Below, piece by piece: positions 52,194-60,066 of a DNA stretch of 64,000 nt. This DNA comes from Emticicia sp040253585. Lineage in GTDB: Bacteria; Bacteroidota; Bacteroidia; Cytophagales; Spirosomataceae. Location: assembly GCF_040253585.1 (NCBI RefSeq), contig NZ_JBELAU010000007.1, positions 310,001 to 374,000 of the forward strand, given 5' to 3'. Numbering within the stretch: position 1 is the stretch's first letter; each line of letters begins with the position of its first letter. The notes under the pieces are model-generated. The model did not search any database. It saw nothing but the letters and a program-made list of their open reading frames with translations, and was not told the DNA's origin. Both the position numbers and the translations under genes were made by a program.

Positions 52194-52694
52194 ATGAAAA
52201 AGTTTATTTTTGGTTTGTTGTTTTTAACTTCTTGTCAGTCAACGTTTTATATGGTTCGTCATGGCGAAAAAGTTGATAATTCGGCCAATCCGCCATTGAG
52301 TGCTTTAGGTCAAGAAAGAGCCGAAGATTTGAAAACAGAATTAGCCAATAAAGGAATTTCGGAGATTTATTCGACCAATTTTTTACGAACCAAAAATACT
52401 GCCAAACCTTTGGCCGATTCTAAGGGTTTAATAACTAAGATTTATGCCGCCAGCCCAGCCGATTCGATGCGAGTTTTTATCGAAAAATTAAAGAAATTTA
52501 GAGGTAAAAATGTGCTAGTTGTGGGGCATAGCAATACCACCAAATACGTGGTTAATGGTTTATTTGAGCGAGATACACTCCGTGCAGATATTCCCGATAA
52601 TGATTTTGATAATTTGTATATTGTGAAGCGACAGTTTTTTCCAGCCCGAAAAATGCGTTTCTTTGCAAAAACTTACGGAAAAACTTCACCTTAA
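52194..52694 (+). CDS. Histidine phosphatase family lipoprotein
   Basis: 166 residues. Short lipoprotein signal ending FLTSC (Cys about residue 14), then a histidine phosphatase domain: catalytic His in YMVRHGEKVDN, Arg in IYSTNFLRTKNTAKPL, second His in VLVVGHSNTTKYV. It is therefore a phosphatase attached to a membrane outside the cytoplasm. It is small for a phosphoglycerate mutase fold and closer in size to SixA. Substrate unknown. Confidence 0.87.
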   Translation: MKKFIFGLLFLTSCQSTFYMVRHGEKVDNSANPPLSALGQERAEDLKTELANKGISEIYSTNFLRTKNTAKPLADSKGLITKIYAASPADSMRVFIEKLKKFRGKNVLVVGHSNTTKYVVNGLFERDTLRADIPDNDFDNLYIVKRQFFPARKMRFFAKTYGKTSP

Positions 52695-52726
52695 TGACAC
52701 CTTTTGGTCAAGTTTTTGCGTTAACT

Positions 52727-52750
52727 GTAAAGCAAGTTTCTAACTTGCTC
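52727..52750. repeat. Palindrome of the GTACRACAAGTTT family
   Basis: gtaaagcaagtttc...aacttgctc: 8-bp arms agcaagtt/aacttgct with a 3-nt centre, upstream of ctpA. A second small palindrome, cacaatt-aaa-aattgtg, follows. Confidence 0.5.
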
Positions 52751-52793
52751 TTAGATATTCACAATTAAAAATTGTGTTACAAAACTTTTTAAA

Positions 52794-54446
52794 ATGAAAA
52801 ACCTACGCAGATTTACTTTAATTGCTTTGGCCGTTGTTACGATTCCGTTTGTAGCCTTTAAGTACGACGACCGCTATTTCGAAATAGCAAAAAACTTAGA
52901 TATTTTTGCCACAATGTTTAAGGAACTCAACGCTTATTACGTTGACGAAATCAACCCAAACAAAGCCATGCGTTTGAGTATCGAGTCAATGCTCAAGCAG
53001 CTCGACCCTTATACCAACTTCTTTCCCGAAGATGATATCGAAGATTATATGACCATGACAACTGGGAAATATAACGGTATCGGAGCGACGGTTTCGCACC
53101 GTGATAATAAACACGTAGTCGTGATGATTTACGAAGGTTCGCCAGCCGATAAAGCGGGAATGAAAATTGGTGACGAAATCATAAAAGTAGATGGCGTAGA
53201 TGTGGTGGCTCGCAAAGGTGTTGATATTGGTCGCTTGATGAAAGGTCAGACTGGTACAACTGTTAAAATGTCAGTAAAGCGTTTCGGACAAAATTCACCG
53301 ATTGATTTAGTCGTAGGGCGTGATATTGTGAAAACACCAAACGTGCCACATTCTGGAATGATCAATGACGAAGTTGGTTATATTCAACTTAATGATTTTA
53401 CGGCAACTGCCGCCAAAGAAGTAAAAGGAGCTTTTGCCGAATTGAAGGGGCAAGGCATGAAGAAAGTAATTTTGGATTTACGTGGAAACCCAGGTGGTTT
53501 GTTGAATATGTCGGTTGAAATCTGCAATGCTTTCTTGGCAAAAGATCAATTGATTGTAGAAACTCGTGGAAAAGTGGCAGAATGGAATCATAAATATATG
53601 GCATTGGAAGCTCCGCTCGATGCTGAAATTCCGATTGTAGTTTTGATCAATAGTATGAGTGCATCGGCCTCTGAAATTGTGAGCGGAACACTCCAAGATT
53701 ATGACCGTGCAGTAATTATTGGTCAACGTTCGTTTGGAAAAGGATTGGTTCAGACTACCCGTGACCTAAGTTATAATACAAAAATGAAAATCACAACCGC
53801 CAAATATTACATTCCAAGCGGACGTTGTATTCAAGCGTTGGATTATAGCCACCGCAACCCAGATGGTAGCGTAGGACGTGTACCAGACTCATTAAAGACC
53901 GCATTTAAAACTAAAAACGGACGTACAGTGTATGATGGTGGTGGTGTTGACCCTGATATTAAAACTGATGTAGCTACTTTATCAGCCGTTACGGTTAACT
54001 TACTTCAGAAAAACTACATTTTTGATTACGCAACTAAGTATTACTTTGAACACGCTAATCAGAAACCAAAAGAAAAATTCTCGTTAACCGAGGCTGAATA
54101 TCAAGATTTTATCACGTGGTTGAAGGGTAAAGATTTTACATACGTAACCACAATGGAGCGTAATTTGGATAATTTGGAGGCATCGGCTAAGAAAGAAAAC
54201 TCTTTGGATTTAGTGCAAGAGCAGATTAAATCTTTGCGTGATAAAATCAATCAAGGTAAGCAACAAGATTTAGTAAAAAATAAAGAAGATATTAAAGAGC
54301 AACTGGAAGCTGAGATTTTGAGCCGTTATTATTACCAAAAAGCCATGAAATTTGTAGCATTTGAACGTGATAAAGAAGTACAAGAAGCTTTGAAGTTATT
54401 CAAAGATATGCCACGCTACAATTCAATCTTGAAAGGCGGTAAATAA
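52794..54446 (+). CDS. ctpA: C-terminal processing peptidase, S41 family
   Basis: 550 residues. N-terminal signal/anchor helix (FTLIALAVVTIPFVAF), a helical pre-domain, a PDZ domain (GIGATVSHRDNKHVVVMIYEGSPADKAGMKIGDEIIKVDG) and an S41 core with the nucleophile in INSMSASASEIVSG and the general-base Lys in GQRSFGKGLVQTTRDL. A ~150-residue C-terminal helical extension (DFITWLKGKDF ... RYYYQKAMKFVAFE) is typical of Bacteroidota members. Periplasmic quality control or processing of C-termini. Confidence 0.93.
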   Translation: MKNLRRFTLIALAVVTIPFVAFKYDDRYFEIAKNLDIFATMFKELNAYYVDEINPNKAMRLSIESMLKQLDPYTNFFPEDDIEDYMTMTTGKYNGIGATVSHRDNKHVVVMIYEGSPADKAGMKIGDEIIKVDGVDVVARKGVDIGRLMKGQTGTTVKMSVKRFGQNSPIDLVVGRDIVKTPNVPHSGMINDEVGYIQLNDFTATAAKEVKGAFAELKGQGMKKVILDLRGNPGGLLNMSVEICNAFLAKDQLIVETRGKVAEWNHKYMALEAPLDAEIPIVVLINSMSASASEIVSGTLQDYDRAVIIGQRSFGKGLVQTTRDLSYNTKMKITTAKYYIPSGRCIQALDYSHRNPDGSVGRVPDSLKTAFKTKNGRTVYDGGGVDPDIKTDVATLSAVTVNLLQKNYIFDYATKYYFEHANQKPKEKFSLTEAEYQDFITWLKGKDFTYVTTMERNLDNLEASAKKENSLDLVQEQIKSLRDKINQGKQQDLVKNKEDIKEQLEAEILSRYYYQKAMKFVAFERDKEVQEALKLFKDMPRYNSILKGGK

Positions 54447-54452
54447 TTCATC

Positions 54453-54482
54453 GCCTTTTTATAACTTTTTTTAGAAAAAGGC
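54453..54482 (+). terminator. Probable terminator after ctpA
   Basis: 12-bp arms gcctttttataa and ttagaaaaaggc with one mismatch and a T-rich loop. Confidence 0.5.
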
Positions 54483-54542
54483 TATAATCTTTTTCATTTT
54501 GTTGTATTTTTGCAGGGTTAATAATTTAAACTTCATACGATT

Positions 54543-54662
54543 ATGTTCGGTTATCAATATCCTACTTGGTATGCAATTGCATTTTTTGTTATTTTGATGG
54601 TATTATCTTTTGCAGTAGGCAAATGGTTAGTAAAAAAAGATAGAGACTACGACGGATTTTAA
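54543..54662 (+). CDS. Small membrane protein, 39 residues
   Basis: ATG at 54543, TAA at 54660-54662. Begins MFGYQYPTWYAIAFFVILMV, one membrane helix (about residues 9-27), then a charged tail, KWLVKKDRDYDGF. A -7-like TATTTTTG at 54505-54512 lies 31 bp upstream, between the ctpA terminator and a repeat array, so it has its own transcription unit. Inner-membrane single-span protein with a cytosolic acidic/basic tail is the likely topology; function unknown. Confidence 0.7.
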   Translation: MFGYQYPTWYAIAFFVILMVLSFAVGKWLVKKDRDYDGF

Positions 54663-54666
54663 TAAA

Positions 54667-54767
54667 GTTCTGGGTTCTGAGTTCTGAGTTCTTTTTAGAG
54701 TTAAATTGTAACCGCTTGGGCGGCCTCGTTATAACTCAGCACTCAGAATTCAAAATTCAGCACTCAA
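54667..54767. repeat. Inverted heptamer arrays with GC-rich core
   Basis: Left: gttctgg, gttctga, gttctga, gttcttt at 54667-54694. Right: five units of form NAYTCAN (aactcag, cactcag, aattcaa, aattcag, cactcaa) at 54733-54767, overlapping the stop codon of the facing rhodanese gene. A GC-rich piece (cgcttgggcggcctcg, about 54713-54728) lies between. Confidence 0.75.
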
Positions 54768-55048
54768 AAAATTCCTTCTTCTAAGTGTAAAATAGTTTTT
54801 TCTGGTAATTTTTTAGTCAAAAGTCGGGCTACGATGCTGCTTCGTGTGCCATTTGAGCAAGCTACAATGATTGTAGAATAGTGTTGTAGCTCTTCTAATC
54901 GTTCCGTGATTTCGTGCGGAGGTATATTTATTCCACCGATATTAAAATCTGCAAATTCGGTAATTTCTCTTACATCAACTAAGATAGTATTTGGGTCAGA
55001 CAAAACGCTCTCTAAATCGTTTTGCGATATTTCGGTGAAGTCTTGCAT
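54764..55048 (-). CDS. Rhodanese-like domain protein
   Basis: 94 residues from the ATG at 55048; the frame runs to 55084 through the terminator of the preceding gene. A single rhodanese domain with the active-site loop VACSNGTRS (catalytic Cys) and ILVDVREITEFADFNIGGINIP. Probably a cytosolic sulfurtransferase or persulfide carrier. Follows the ABC-F gene on the same strand after a terminator. Confidence 0.88.
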   Translation of the reverse strand: MQDFTEISQNDLESVLSDPNTILVDVREITEFADFNIGGINIPPHEITERLEELQHYSTIIVACSNGTRSSIVARLLTKKLPEKTILHLEEGIF

Positions 55049-55071
55049 ATCCTTTTGAATCTGTGTATAAA

Positions 55072-55104
55072 AAACGTGGCACATCTCAAAAATATGCCAC
55101 GTTT
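55072..55104 (-). terminator. Terminator of the ABC-F gene
   Basis: Perfect 10-bp arms aaacgtggca (55072-55081) and tgccacgttt (55095-55104); on the minus strand followed by a T tract. Confidence 0.8.
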
Positions 55105-55134
55105 GTATATTTAACTGCCAAAATTGAAGCTTAA

Positions 55135-56754
55135 TTACTTATACAAAGCATCACGTTGAGCTTTAATTTTCTCGTCAGTCAAGTAAGTATCAAAGTCATT
55201 TAATTTATCCAAGAAACCTTTAGGGGCAAGTTCGATTACACGAGTAGCAACCGTTTGTGTCAGTTGGTGGTCATGGCAGGTAAACAGCATATTACTCGGA
55301 AAATCTTCCATCCCTTTGTTCAATGCCTGAATCGACTCCAAATCTAAGTGGTTGGTTGGTTCGTCAAAAATTAAAACGTTTGCACCCGAAAGCATCATTC
55401 TCGAAAACATACAACGTTGTTTTTCTCCTCCCGAAAGTACCGTACATTTCTTCAATGCCTCTTCACCCGAAAACAACATTCTACCCAAAAATCCACGAAT
55501 AAATGTTTCATCTTTTTCTACCGAATATTGTCTCAGCCAATCAACTAAGTCAAGACTACCATCTGAGAAATACTTACTATTATCATTCGGCAGATAAGTA
55601 TGCGTAATCGTGATACCCCACTTGAAACTACCACTTGAAGCTTGTTTTTCGCCCGAAAGAATATCAAACAATGCCGAAACTGCCAAACCATCTTTGCTCA
55701 AAAATGCGATTTTCTCGCCACGACTCACTTGAAAACTCAAATCTTTAAACAAATAAGTGCCGTCTTCGAGCTTATAGCTAAGGTTTTCAACCAACAAAAT
55801 TTGGTCGCCTACTTCACGCTCTGGTTTAAATCCGATATACGGATATTTACGTGAAGATGGTTGGATTTGCTCAATATTCAACTTTTCAATCATTTTCTGA
55901 CGAGCAGTAGCCTGCTTCGACTTAGCCACGTTGGCAGAAAAACGACGAATAAATTCTTCCAATTCTTTCTTTTTCTCCTCAGCCTTTTTGTTTTGGTCAG
56001 ATTTCTGACGTGCTGCTAACTGGCTTGATTCGTACCAGAAAGAGTAGTTTCCACCATATAAAGAGATTTTCTTGAAATCAAGGTCAGCAATGTATGTACA
56101 AACATTGTCAAGGAAGTGACGGTCGTGAGATACTACGATTACCGTATTTTTGAAATTCATCAAGAAGTTTTCGAGCCACAAGATAGATTCAATATCTAAG
56201 TTGTTGGTAGGCTCATCCAATAATAAAATATCAGGATTACCAAATAATGCTTGTGCCAACAACACCTTCACTTTTTCCGAAGGGTTCATATCGGCCATTA
56301 AAGTATAGTGAGAATCTTCTTTGATTCCCAAGCCCGAAAGCAAGGTTGCCGCATCAGATTCAGCATCCCAGCCATTCATATCGGCAAATTCTGCTTCTAA
56401 TTCAGCTGCACGATTACCATCTTCTTCAGAAAAATCTTCTTTAGCATAAATGGCATCTTTTTCGGCAATGATTTGTGATAAACGCTCGTTTCCACGCACA
56501 ACGGTGTTCAAAACTGTGTCATCATCAAACGCATTTTGATTTTGTTTCAAAACCGACATCCTTTCACCTGGGTCCATGCTTACGCTACCCGAAGTTGGTT
56601 CAAGGTCACCCGAAAGGATTTTTACAAACGTTGATTTTCCTGCACCGTTTGCTCCGATAAGACCATAAACGTTACCAGGTGTAAATTTGAGATTTACCTC
56701 TTCGAAAAGAGTTCTTTTGCCGAAACTTAGCGAAATATTTGAAACTGTAAGCAT
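55135..56754 (-). CDS. ABC-F family ATPase (YbiT-like)
   Basis: 539 residues with two nucleotide-binding domains, no membrane part, and a basic linker (residues ~240-320). Such proteins act on the ribosome. NBD1: Walker A GLIGANGAGKSTFVKIL, Walker B LLLDEPTNNLD, but the signature reads DMNPSEKVKVLLAQAL instead of LSGGQ. NBD2: the Walker A position reads IAFLSKDGLAVSALFDIL, lacking the GxxGxGK(S/T) pattern, while the signature TVLSGGEKQR and Walker B LIFDEPTNHLD are normal. One of the two composite ATP sites (NBD1 Walker A with NBD2 signature) is thus intact, the other degenerate. Confidence 0.9.
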   Translation of the reverse strand: MLTVSNISLSFGKRTLFEEVNLKFTPGNVYGLIGANGAGKSTFVKILSGDLEPTSGSVSMDPGERMSVLKQNQNAFDDDTVLNTVVRGNERLSQIIAEKDAIYAKEDFSEEDGNRAAELEAEFADMNGWDAESDAATLLSGLGIKEDSHYTLMADMNPSEKVKVLLAQALFGNPDILLLDEPTNNLDIESILWLENFLMNFKNTVIVVSHDRHFLDNVCTYIADLDFKKISLYGGNYSFWYESSQLAARQKSDQNKKAEEKKKELEEFIRRFSANVAKSKQATARQKMIEKLNIEQIQPSSRKYPYIGFKPEREVGDQILLVENLSYKLEDGTYLFKDLSFQVSRGEKIAFLSKDGLAVSALFDILSGEKQASSGSFKWGITITHTYLPNDNSKYFSDGSLDLVDWLRQYSVEKDETFIRGFLGRMLFSGEEALKKCTVLSGGEKQRCMFSRMMLSGANVLIFDEPTNHLDLESIQALNKGMEDFPSNMLFTCHDHQLTQTVATRVIELAPKGFLDKLNDFDTYLTDEKIKAQRDALYK

Positions 56755-56762
56755 TTTAATTA

Positions 56763-56797
56763 ATGTAGAATGTAGAATGTAGAATGTAGAATTACTC
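56763..56797. repeat. Perfect heptamer tandem ATGTAGA x4
   Basis: Four identical 7-bp units atgtaga at 56763-56790 plus attactc, directly upstream of the ABC-F start codon. Confidence 0.8.
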
Positions 56798-56900
56798 CCA
56801 CGTTCAATTAAAATTCAAGATTCTATTTTTTAGTTTTTATAAATATAATATATTTTTTATATCAAGAATGCATGTCCCTTTGATTGAATAGTTAGAGCAT

Positions 56901-56940
56901 TATCAATTATTCATTTTACATCGCACGGGCGACCCCGTCT
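56901..56940. repeat. Heptamers followed by a GC-rich core
   Basis: tatcaat, tattcat, tttacat at 56901-56921, then cgcacgggcgaccccgtct at 56922-56940, next to the radC stop. The GC-rich piece resembles in make-up those at 41656-41689 and 54713-54728. Confidence 0.5.
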
Positions 56941-56947
56941 CCATTAT

Positions 56948-57631
56948 TCAGAATATCCCCTCGTCAGCGAAACTAAAATAGCTATTATCGCTAAAAATGA
57001 GGTGGTCAAGTACTGGAATGTCGAGTGTTCGGCCTGCTTCTTTTACTTTTTTTGTTAAATCTTTGTCGGCTTGGCTTGGTGTTAAGTTTCCCGATGGATG
57101 ATTATGCACTAAAATTATGGCCGAAGCCAAATGCTCAATGGCCGCTTTGAAAATCATCTTTGGGTCGGCAACTGTTCCTGAAACTCCACCGATACTTATT
57201 TGTTGCGGACGAATGACTTCATTGGCTCGATTCAACAATAATACCCAAAATTGTTCGTGTTGCAAATCCATCAAATAGGGGCGAACCGCTTCGCAAGCAT
57301 CAGCTGATGAACTAACTTTTGGTTTTTTCAGTGTTTCGCTTTCTTTTCTTCTTCGTCCGAGTTCTAAGGCGGCGGCAATCGAAATGGCTTTTGCATCGCC
57401 AATGCCTTTAAACTTCATTAAGTCATTGATACTCAGCTTAGCCAATTCGTTAAGGTTATTATTAACGCTTTGTAGAATCAGCTTCGATAAATCAACGGCC
57501 GATAACTCTCTTGTACCTGAGCCTATCAAAATAGCAATCAATTCGGCATCCGAAAGGGCGGCTTTGCCCTTCAACAAAAGTTTTTCTCTTGGTCGGTCTT
57601 CTTCCGCCCACGAAAGTATGTTGCTAATCAT
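56948..57631 (-). CDS. radC: RadC family JAB-domain protein
   Basis: 227 residues. N-terminal helix-hairpin-helix region (DLMKFKGIGDAKAISIAAALELGRR) and C-terminal JAB/MPN metalloprotein domain with the metal motif VHNHPSGNLTPSQAD. The role in DNA repair once proposed for RadC is unproven; a metal-dependent hydrolase is likely. Full length for the family. Confidence 0.92.
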   Translation of the reverse strand: MISNILSWAEEDRPREKLLLKGKAALSDAELIAILIGSGTRELSAVDLSKLILQSVNNNLNELAKLSINDLMKFKGIGDAKAISIAAALELGRRRKESETLKKPKVSSSADACEAVRPYLMDLQHEQFWVLLLNRANEVIRPQQISIGGVSGTVADPKMIFKAAIEHLASAIILVHNHPSGNLTPSQADKDLTKKVKEAGRTLDIPVLDHLIFSDNSYFSFADEGIF

Positions 57632-57636
57632 TTTTT

Positions 57637-57720
57637 AGAAATGAGACAAGAGACAAAAGACATTAGAACATAATACGAGAACTTTTCTTTAATCTCTTGT
57701 CTCTTGTCTAAATTCTGATT
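57637..57720. repeat. Inverted heptamer arrays AGACAAG / TCTCTTG
   Basis: Left: five units from agaaatg, agacaag, agacaaa, agacatt, agaacat at 57637-57671. Right: tctcttg twice, tctaaat, tctgatt at 57693-57720. It lies between rpsT and radC. Confidence 0.8.
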
Positions 57721-57725
57721 TAAAC

Positions 57726-57760
57726 AAAAAATGCTCACGGAGAAATTGTTTCCATGAGCA
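57726..57760 (-). terminator. Terminator of rpsT
   Basis: On the minus strand TGCTCATGGA pairs with TCCGTGAGCA (57760-57732, one G-T/mismatch position), followed by six Ts. Confidence 0.85.
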
Positions 57761-57783
57761 AAATATTGAATTCCCGAGGGAAA

Positions 57784-58041
57784 TTAAGCTGCTAATCCAG
57801 CGATATGCTTAGCTAAACCTGATTTCAAGTTTGCTGCTTTGTTTTTGTGGATAACGTTCTTACGAGCTAATTTATCCAAAGCTGAAGCTGCTGATTTGAA
57901 TAATTCAGTAGCTGCTGTTTTATCGCTTAAACCACGTAATTTTCTAACCAAAGTACGAGTGGTTTTGTGTTGGTAACGATTTCTCAAACGCTTAGTTTCG
58001 TTTGCTCTGATACGCTTTAATGCCGACTTATGATTTGCCAT
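57784..58041 (-). CDS. rpsT: Small ribosomal subunit protein bS20
   Basis: 85 residues, basic, starting MANHKSALKRIRANETKRLRNRYQHKTTRTLVRKL and ending HKNKAANLKSGLAKHIAGLAA, the complete bS20 pattern. Binds 16S rRNA. Own terminator downstream. Confidence 0.97.
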   Translation of the reverse strand: MANHKSALKRIRANETKRLRNRYQHKTTRTLVRKLRGLSDKTAATELFKSAASALDKLARKNVIHKNKAANLKSGLAKHIAGLAA

Positions 58042-58143
58042 TGTATTTTAATATAATAATTGTCTTACTCTAAATTTGGAGTGCAAAATTAATGAAATAA
58101 TATGAAAGAAAAAACTTAAACTAAAATATTTTTTACTTCTAAA

Positions 58144-58176
58144 AAGGAAGGCATCGCTCAAAGCGATGCCTTCCTT
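58144..58176. terminator. Hairpin of the AAGGAAG family
   Basis: Perfect 15-bp arms aaggaaggcatcgct (58144-58158) and agcgatgccttcctt (58162-58176), 3-nt loop, between the Dabb gene end and rpsT start. On the minus strand it is followed by TTTTTAG. Confidence 0.75.
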
Positions 58177-58199
58177 AAACGTTCATATTTGAAATCAGA

Positions 58200-58613
58200 T
58201 TATTTAATTTCTGAATTGATAACCAATACTTTATCCCAGTTGGCTTCATTGGCTTTTTCAAACGCTTTGTACTGCGTGCTTTCACGGAATTTCTCTACTT
58301 CAGCTTCAGTTCTGAAAGTAAGATAGTGCATTACGTCGTACTCAGCCTTTGAATTTTCTTCTCCAAAAGTTTCTCCTGCCGAATAAGCAGCGATTTCTGG
58401 CATCTGACGTTTCAAATCTTGAAAGTCGGCCATGTGTTGTTTGATTGCCTCCGCTGAAGTGCCTTGTTTGAATTTAAAACAAACAATACGTTGCTTTTGT
58501 GCTTTTGGAGGCGTGTATGCCGAACCGTAAGCTACCATCAAAAAAGCAAACATTCCTAAAGCCATTGCTGGCATCAAATATCTTAATAACGATTTTTTTT
58601 GTGTCTGACTCAT
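58200..58613 (-). CDS. Membrane-anchored Dabb (stress-responsive A/B barrel) protein
   Basis: 137 residues from the ATG at 58613 (frame open to 58682). N-terminal anchor helix (LLRYLMPAMALGMFAFLMVAYG), then one dimeric alpha/beta-barrel domain: KQRIVCFKFKQGTSAEAIKQHMADFQDLKRQMPEIAAYSAGETFG ... YDVMHYLTFRTEAEVEKFRESTQYKAFEKAN. Dabb domains occur alone or in polyketide/aromatic enzymes; role here unknown. A -7-like TATATTTG is at 58656-58649 on the minus strand. Confidence 0.85.
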   Translation of the reverse strand: MSQTQKKSLLRYLMPAMALGMFAFLMVAYGSAYTPPKAQKQRIVCFKFKQGTSAEAIKQHMADFQDLKRQMPEIAAYSAGETFGEENSKAEYDVMHYLTFRTEAEVEKFRESTQYKAFEKANEANWDKVLVINSEIK

Positions 58614-58976
58614 TTTCTTAAATCCGAATAATATTCTGTAATACGATACAAATATAACACATTTTATTTGAAAATGTTGCATTATTTCAAGAAAATATTT
58701 TATTGTTTTTGTTTTTGTGTTATATTTCCAAATAATATTTGGTTTTTGTGTTTTTTGACAAAATGGGTCTTCTTACTTAATTTTTCAAAATTTTAAGATT
58801 TAAGTTTTGTTTTTAGAGGGTTTTAAAAGAAAAATATATTTTTCTAAAAAAGAGCGTATAAAATTTACGAGTTGTCTGGAAAAAAATGGGAAATTATAAT
58901 TTTTGAGGTTTAAATCGAAAGTTTTTTAGAATGTCTGTGATAAAATATTTTATTTTGGAAAAAAATATTGGCAAAA
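58614..58976. other. 363-bp very AT-rich intergenic region between divergent genes
   Basis: Long A and T runs (for example near 58700-58760 and 58950-58970), two short TTTTTGTGTT direct repeats near 58708-58755. No convincing gene or hairpin; it must hold the promoters of both flanking genes. Confidence 0.5.
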
Positions 58977-60050
58977 ATGATGAAAATTGGCGGTAGAAAA
59001 GTTTTTTTTTCGAAATGGAGAAATTTGAAGCGAAGCAGTTTACTTTTTCTGGGTATAATTTTGATTTCTTCATGGAAAATAAAGACAGAAAATCAGTATC
59101 CACTGTGGGAGCGTCCACTCTGGCAGCCTCCACTGTGGGGCTTTTTTGGGCACCAGCGGATAAATCGTTTGGCGGTTTTTACGCTTCCACCCGAAATGTT
59201 TAAGTTTTACAAAAAACATATTGATTTTGTAACCGAAAATGCTGTCAATCCTGACCAACGTCGTTATGCTGTAAAAGAAGAAGCTCCTCGACATTTTATT
59301 GATTTGGATAATTATGCAGATTCACTAAGAAAAAAGCTACCAACTTATTCGTGGAAAGAGGTGACAGAGAAAATTTCTGAAGATACTTTAAACCGACATG
59401 GTATTGTGCCGTGGCACATTAATTTTATGAAGTTTCAGCTTACAGAAGCTTTCAGAAAACGTGATGTTCGTCGAATTTTGATGCTCTCGGCTGATATTGG
59501 TCATTATATTGCCGATGCCAATGTGCCGCTTCATACTACTCGAAACTATAACGGACAATTAACCAATCAAGTAGGTATTCATGGTTTTTGGGAAAGTCGA
59601 TTACCCGAGTTATTCTCGGATAATTATGATTTTTTTGTCGGACAAGCTGAATATGTAAAAACTCCACAAAAACGTGCTTGGCAAGCTGTTTTGGGTGCAA
59701 ATGCCGCTCTGGACTCGGTTTTGGTTTTTGAAAGAGAACTAACGAGCCAGTTTTCGGAAGATAAAAAGTTTGGTTTTGATGAAAGAAATGGCATAACTAC
59801 AAAAAGTTATTCAAAGGATTTTTCAGAACGCTACCATGCCATGCTCAAAAATCAAGTCGAGCGGCAAATGCGTGCTTCGATTAAAATGGTCGGTGATTTT
59901 TGGCTCACTTGCTGGATTGATGCGGGGCAACCAGATTTAACGGCATTGCTTAATTATCAACCAACAAAAGAAGAAAAAGAAGCTGATGATGCCGAAAAAA
60001 AAACATGGTTACGTCGGGTTTTTGATGTGAGAAAAGAAGGGGATAATTAA
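58977..60050 (+). CDS. S1/P1-nuclease- or phospholipase C-like zinc hydrolase, exported
   Basis: About 357 residues from the ATG at 58977 (another ATG at 58980; the TTG at 58968 is less likely). N-terminal basic stretch and hydrophobic helix (SLLFLGIILISSW) as signal or anchor. The rest resembles the helical tri-zinc fold of S1/P1 nucleases and zinc phospholipase C: WGFFGHQRINRLAV, PRHFIDLDNYAD, LMLSADIGHYIADANVPLHTTRN and VGIHGFWESRLPELF supply His/Asp/Trp ligands at the expected places. Between helix and domain lies a three-fold 15-bp repeat (59099-59143) giving LWERP, LWQPP, LWGFF. Substrate unknown. Confidence 0.75.
   Translation: MMKIGGRKVFFSKWRNLKRSSLLFLGIILISSWKIKTENQYPLWERPLWQPPLWGFFGHQRINRLAVFTLPPEMFKFYKKHIDFVTENAVNPDQRRYAVKEEAPRHFIDLDNYADSLRKKLPTYSWKEVTEKISEDTLNRHGIVPWHINFMKFQLTEAFRKRDVRRILMLSADIGHYIADANVPLHTTRNYNGQLTNQVGIHGFWESRLPELFSDNYDFFVGQAEYVKTPQKRAWQAVLGANAALDSVLVFERELTSQFSEDKKFGFDERNGITTKSYSKDFSERYHAMLKNQVERQMRASIKMVGDFWLTCWIDAGQPDLTALLNYQPTKEEKEADDAEKKTWLRRVFDVRKEGDN
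59099..59143 (+). repeat. In-gene 15-bp tandem repeat x3
   Basis: Three 15-bp copies starting tccactgtggg/tccactctgg, encoding LW-x3 pentapeptides just before the zinc-hydrolase domain. Confidence 0.7.
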
Positions 60051-60066
60051 GGTTTGGTTGTAGGCA

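Noticed and set aside
58614..58976. Short coding frames in the AT-rich gap
   Set aside because: Only low-complexity Lys/Phe/Asn frames; no start context or domain.
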